DNA of 64,000 bases, taken from the NCBI RefSeq assembly GCF_000384315.1, contig NZ_ARVW01000001.1, positions 1,993,746 through 2,057,745 on the forward strand, in the 5' to 3' direction. Every line of letters begins with the position of its first letter. The first letter of the stretch is position 1. This DNA comes from Amycolatopsis nigrescens CSC17Ta-90. GTDB lineage: Bacteria; Actinomycetota; Actinomycetes; Mycobacteriales; Pseudonocardiaceae. Shown here in pieces: positions 60,817 through 64,000 of the stretch. Under the pieces are notes generated by a model. It saw only the letters and a program-made list of their open reading frames with translations, made no database searches and was not told where the DNA came from. A program made the position numbers and the translations under genes.

Positions 60817-61787
60817 TCGTGGCGGCGTTCCTCCTCGGCTACGGCCTTGCCCTGGCGTGGATCGGGCCCCGCCTGCTGCCACCGCTGGGCGCCGCCCGGC
60901 GTGCTCCCCTGCTCGGCATCCTCACCTGGCTGATCGCCCAGCTTTCGGTGGTGGTGTGCTGGCTGCTCGGCGGAATGCTGCTGGCGGTGCCCGACCTGCT
61001 GGTCGAGAGCTGGCTCGGCCAGGTCTTCAGGTTCGGCCCGCACCCGCTGCGGGAGACCGTGTCCGGCCCCCACCAGGCGGTGCAGGTCGCCGGCGGGCTG
61101 CTGGCCGCGGCCACCCTGTGCCGCATCGGCTGGTGCGTGACCGCGGCCCTCGTCACCGGGCACCGCTACCGCAGACGCCATGCCGAGGGCATCCGCGTCG
61201 TCGGGCGACGGCACCAGAAGCTGGACTGCTTCGTGGTCGACCACGGCCCGGCGATCGCCTACTGCCTGCCCGGCAGGCAACGCCTGATCGTGGTGACCAG
61301 GGCGGCGCTGGACGCACTCACCCGTGCCGAGCTCAACGCCATCCTCGGACACGAGCGCACCCATCTCGTCGAGCGCCACCACATCCCGTCGACCGTCGCC
61401 GGCGCGCTGGCCCGCGCGTTTCCGCTGCCGCTGTTCACCACCGGGGCCACCGCGATCCGCGCGCTGCTCGAAATGCGCGCCGACGACGTCGCCGCCCGCC
61501 GCCACGGGCGCAGGACGGTGGGCACCGCCCTGCTGTCACTGGCGAAACAGGCTCTGCGCCACCCCACAGTGGTCAGCGAGCCCGGCTACCTGCTGGCCGC
61601 GGCCGAGGTACACGTGCTCGTCCGGCTCGAGCGGCTGCTCGGCGCTCCCCAGCGGTGGACCAGCCACCTGCGGGCCCGCCTGCAACTGCTCACCTGCTCG
61701 GCGATTGTGGGCTTCTGCTCGGCCTGCGCCCTGCCCGTCGCCGCCGCCACCGCGGTGCACCTCGTCCTCTGTCCACCGGGTGGCTGA
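60813..61787 (+). CDS. M56 (BlaR1/MecR1-like) membrane metalloprotease
   Basis: A 324-residue membrane protease with hydrophobic segments near 1-20, 33-58, 90-110 and 290-320. The zinc motif HERTH starts at residue 180 in ILGHERTHLVERHH, with a third ligand likely in EMRADDVAARRHG. Unlike BlaR1 it has no extracellular penicillin-binding domain, so the signal must enter another way. It is expected to inactivate the BlaI-type repressor encoded just upstream. Confidence 0.88.
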   Translation: MIVAAFLLGYGLALAWIGPRLLPPLGAARRAPLLGILTWLIAQLSVVVCWLLGGMLLAVPDLLVESWLGQVFRFGPHPLRETVSGPHQAVQVAGGLLAAATLCRIGWCVTAALVTGHRYRRRHAEGIRVVGRRHQKLDCFVVDHGPAIAYCLPGRQRLIVVTRAALDALTRAELNAILGHERTHLVERHHIPSTVAGALARAFPLPLFTTGATAIRALLEMRADDVAARRHGRRTVGTALLSLAKQALRHPTVVSEPGYLLAAAEVHVLVRLERLLGAPQRWTSHLRARLQLLTCSAIVGFCSACALPVAAATAVHLVLCPPGG

Positions 61788-61796
61788 GCGGCAGCG

Positions 61797-62219
61797 CTAC
61801 GGAGCCTTGATGCACTCCACCTCGTCAGCGGTGGGGTTGTTCACCCGCGCAAACCATTCCCCCGGCTTCGAGATATAGGTGACCCGCTCGCCGCCGTCCG
61901 TGTCCCACCAGCGCCAGTAGTAATTCGTCTTGTTGATCCAGGAACCGGTTGAGTCGGCCACGTTCGCCAGCGGCTGCCGCACGTCGAGCAAACACCTGAA
62001 CCGCCAAGGATCCGGGCTCTTGTAGTCGTACACGGTCCAGACGCACAGCTCATTCGAGAAACAGTCCTCGGGAGCCATTGGCTGCACCTGCCCCGAATTG
62101 GCGCTCGCGGCTTGCGCAGGCGCCGCCGCGATGACACCCGCCCCGATACAAGCGGCCAGTGCCAGCGTGCGTCGTTTGACAACAGATACTCGAACACCGA
62201 AATTGTCCACCATTTGCAC
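61797..62219 (-). CDS. Secreted peptidase-inhibitor family I36-like protein
   Basis: A 140-residue exported protein. The signal peptide ends near AQAASAN. The mature chain has CFSNELCVWTVYDYKSPDPWRFRC and a Trp-rich stretch (NYYWRWWDTDGGERVTYI), as in βγ-crystallin-like I36 inhibitors and related actinobacterial proteins. Four Cys suggest two disulfides. It starts at GTG 62219 behind GGAAGG; ATG 62213 is possible. Confidence 0.72.
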   Translation of the reverse strand: MQMVDNFGVRVSVVKRRTLALAACIGAGVIAAAPAQAASANSGQVQPMAPEDCFSNELCVWTVYDYKSPDPWRFRCLLDVRQPLANVADSTGSWINKTNYYWRWWDTDGGERVTYISKPGEWFARVNNPTADEVECIKAP

Positions 62220-62348
62220 CGCACATCCCTTCCGATTCTGCCGATCCCTCGACTCATCGTCGATGACTCGACTTTTATACCCAGTCGCCCGGGGAGGGGT
62301 CCCGAAAGGAACTGTTTCAAGATCGGGCCGCGGTGCCGGAATTCGGCA

Positions 62349-62714
62349 CTAAAGGATCTGCCGGAGCGAGTCCTCGTCCCTGCCGAGAACCGCGGTGGCG
62401 CCGTCGATCAGGATCGGCCGCTCGATGAGCACCGGGTTGTCCACCAGCAACCTGATCCAGCGTTCGCGGTTCGCCGCATCCCGCGGCAGGTCCGCGACGC
62501 CGAGCTCCTTGGCGACCGGCTCCTTCGTGCGCGCGATGTCCCACGGCTCCCGGCCGAGCTTGCCGAGCACCTCGGTCAGTTCGACCGCGGTCGGTGGGGT
62601 ATCGAGGTAGCGCCGCTCGGTGTACTCCGTGCCGGCCTCGTCCAGTGCCTTCTTCGCCGCCCGCGACTTGGAGCACCGCGGGTTGTGCCAGATCTCCATC
62701 CCGCCATTGTCCAT
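62349..62714 (-). CDS. ArsC/Spx-family thioredoxin-fold protein
   Basis: A protein of about 121 residues. MEIWHNPRCSKSRAAKKALDEAG carries the single catalytic Cys of the ArsC/YffB group, and RWIRLLVDNPVLIERPILIDGATAVLGR is the conserved end, including the RPI loop. It is arsenate reductase or, equally, a general thiol-dependent reductase (YffB). No arsenite pump is adjacent. ATG 62714 is used; ATG 62699 gives the common family start. Confidence 0.85.
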   Translation of the reverse strand: MDNGGMEIWHNPRCSKSRAAKKALDEAGTEYTERRYLDTPPTAVELTEVLGKLGREPWDIARTKEPVAKELGVADLPRDAANRERWIRLLVDNPVLIERPILIDGATAVLGRDEDSLRQIL

Positions 62715-62740
62715 GCACAGTCCATCCGAGCATGCGTTCG

Positions 62741-63499
62741 TCAGGGCTGGGTGTCGAGCCACAGCTGGAAGGTGGGGCCGGCCAGCTTGGCGTGCGGGCC
62801 GGGCAGGAGACCGCCGGCGGCGGCGTACTCGGCATCGGGCAGATCGGGGTTGTCCACGCCGACGACCTTGATGTTCCGGCGGGCGCCGAGGAGCTGGGCC
62901 GCCTCGGCCACGGTCTCCCGGCGGGGCCCGGCGATCTCGGGAATCGGCGTTCCGGGCGCGGGCTCATCCGGGTCGGTGGCAAGGTCGACCAACTCCTCGG
63001 CCACGGTGCGACCGGCCACGAGCTGGCTGGGCCATGCCGGGACGTAGGCCACGTCGCCCTGCTGCCATTCCAGGAGCTGACCGACGAATTCGTGGAACTG
63101 CGCGGCACGCAGGATTCGGACCGGCAGCAGCCCGGACAGGTGGAGTTCCTCGTGCACCTTCTTGGCGGCGCCGAAACCGGCGGTGGCCCCGTCGATGCCG
63201 ATGATGGATGCCACGGTGATCCGGGCGACTCCCGCCCGCTGGCCTTCCTCGTGCAGGTTGCGGGCCGACGTGCGGAAGAACTGCGTCGCCGCGTCCTCCT
63301 CCGAGGCGTGCCACGACGCGACGTCGATGATGACGTCGACCCCGCTAAGTGCCTCGGCGAGACCGTTACCGGTGATGATGTCCACGCCGGTGGCCCGTGA
63401 GATGGGCACGACCTGCTGCCCCCGTTCGACGAGGACGTCGACGACGTGGCGTCCCAGCCGCCCGGTTGCTCCGGCCACGGCGAACTTGCTGGTGCTCAT
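62741..63499 (-). CDS. NmrA-like SDR-family NAD(P)-binding protein
   Basis: A 252-residue atypical SDR with the NAD(P) motif VAGATGRLGRHVVDVLVERG and no YxxxK pair in the standard place. ITVASIIGIDGA and ILRAAQFHEFVGQLL fit the NmrA/SDR_a5-type proteins that act as redox sensors or reductases. It is followed by the carboxymuconolactone-decarboxylase-like gene upstream on the same strand, a common pairing in actinobacteria. The ATG at 63499 follows an AGGTAAGGA-type site. Confidence 0.85.
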   Translation of the reverse strand: MSTSKFAVAGATGRLGRHVVDVLVERGQQVVPISRATGVDIITGNGLAEALSGVDVIIDVASWHASEEDAATQFFRTSARNLHEEGQRAGVARITVASIIGIDGATAGFGAAKKVHEELHLSGLLPVRILRAAQFHEFVGQLLEWQQGDVAYVPAWPSQLVAGRTVAEELVDLATDPDEPAPGTPIPEIAGPRRETVAEAAQLLGARRNIKVVGVDNPDLPDAEYAAAGGLLPGPHAKLAGPTFQLWLDTQP

Positions 63500-63535
63500 G
63501 TTCCTTACCTTTCTCCAGTGCCAAGGGGTTGCCGG

Positions 63536-63997
63536 TCAGTCGCGGTAGTTCCGGCCGGGCGGCATACCCGGGATCGGTTTCGCGATCAGGGCGGCCGGGG
63601 TGAAGAAGCCGATATGAGCGATCGCCATGATGAGCGACCAGAGCGCCTTGTCGTCGTAGTGCTCGGACGCCTTGGCGTACAGCTCTTCGGGGACGCGCTC
63701 GCGGAACGGGTTCGGCAAGAGGACGGCCTCCACGAGCTCCAGTGCGACCCGTTCGGCGTCGCTGAAGTAGGTGGCGTCCCGCCAGGTCGCCACGGCGGTG
63801 ATGCGGTCCTCTGCTTCCCCGGCCTCGCGGAGGTTGCGGGTTTCCCGGATGGTGAAGTACGTGCTGCCGAGCAGCTGCCCTGCGCGGAGCTGCAACAGGC
63901 TGACGGTCGTCCGCGGAATCGGGCCGTCCTGGATGACCTTGTGCAAACCCGCGGCGACTTCCGCCATCTCAGGGACGAACGGGATGGGGTTGGGCAT
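63536..63997 (-). CDS. Carboxymuconolactone decarboxylase/AhpD-like protein without the Cys pair
   Basis: A 153-residue helical protein of the CMD family: SLLQLRAGQLLGSTYFTIRETRNLREAGEAEDRITAVATWRDATYFSDAERVALELVEAV. Where AhpD-type members have C-x2-C (RASQ.NGC.YC) this one has Ser-Thr-Tyr-Phe, so it cannot act as a thiol peroxidase reductant. It may be a decarboxylase-type or structural member. It is immediately upstream of the NmrA-like gene. The ATG is four bases from the window end. Confidence 0.8.
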   Translation of the reverse strand: MPNPIPFVPEMAEVAAGLHKVIQDGPIPRTTVSLLQLRAGQLLGSTYFTIRETRNLREAGEAEDRITAVATWRDATYFSDAERVALELVEAVLLPNPFRERVPEELYAKASEHYDDKALWSLIMAIAHIGFFTPAALIAKPIPGMPPGRNYRD

Positions 63998-64000
63998 TCG

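Overview
The window is a high-GC actinobacterial chromosome segment, most likely from the order Pseudonocardiales (Amycolatopsis-like). The signs are a DUF222/HNH gene, XRE(DUF5753)-DUF397 pairs, NB-ARC/TPR regulators with a VVQAG-type N-terminal motif, a class F sortase, a DUF6801 secreted protein, FAAL chemistry and many GTG/TTG starts with strong GGAGG sites. It is gene-dense and dominated by accessory functions. I see no rRNA, tRNA, CRISPR array, prophage or complete insertion sequence. The genus is an inference.

Layout. 0-4 kb: DUF222/HNH protein, a secreted M28-like protein with altered metal ligands, a methyltransferase. 4-11.8 kb: a catabolic block, with a TetR regulator divergent from a P450 across a clear operator, then a Rieske oxygenase, its ferredoxin reductase and an Old Yellow Enzyme/TMADH-type demethylase (a set typical of glycine betaine, stachydrine or N-methylproline degradation), divergent from a LysR regulator. 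11.8-14 kb: SDR plus O-methyltransferase divergent from an AraC regulator. 16.6-18.8 kb: a terpene operon with a polyprenyl diphosphate synthase, a 33-codon micro-ORF and a divergent class I terpene synthase. 19-34.6 kb: small enzymes and regulators (SnoaL-like folds, PPOX, hydrolases, GbsR/MarR, XRE, PadR fused to a GyrI-like domain, amidinotransferase). 34.6-38.4 kb: class F sortase with a secreted protein, then an HTH-NB-ARC-TPR regulator. 38.7-42.3 kb: DesK/DesR-type two-component system and an APC permease.

44.2-49.8 kb holds the most unusual unit: a tightly overlapping operon of a fatty acyl-AMP ligase, an acyl carrier protein, a WXG-like small protein, a 992-residue Gly/Pro-rich protein and a small charged protein. 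No PKS, NRPS or ESX core gene is present. It is followed by an NB-ARC/TPR protein and a CDP-glycerol-transferase-like protein whose 5' region carries nine heptanucleotide repeats. 58-61.8 kb is a second compact operon: SbnA-like PLP enzyme, MFS exporter, BlaI-type repressor and M56 (BlaR-like) membrane protease, preceded by a BlaI-like dyad.

The window also shows genome decay and small mobile sequence. There are frameshifted remnants of a zinc alcohol dehydrogenase, a MarR regulator and a VOC protein. A 73-bp palindromic element occurs twice (71/73 identical): once between convergent genes, and once in frame inside the MFS transporter gene, where it adds about 25 residues.
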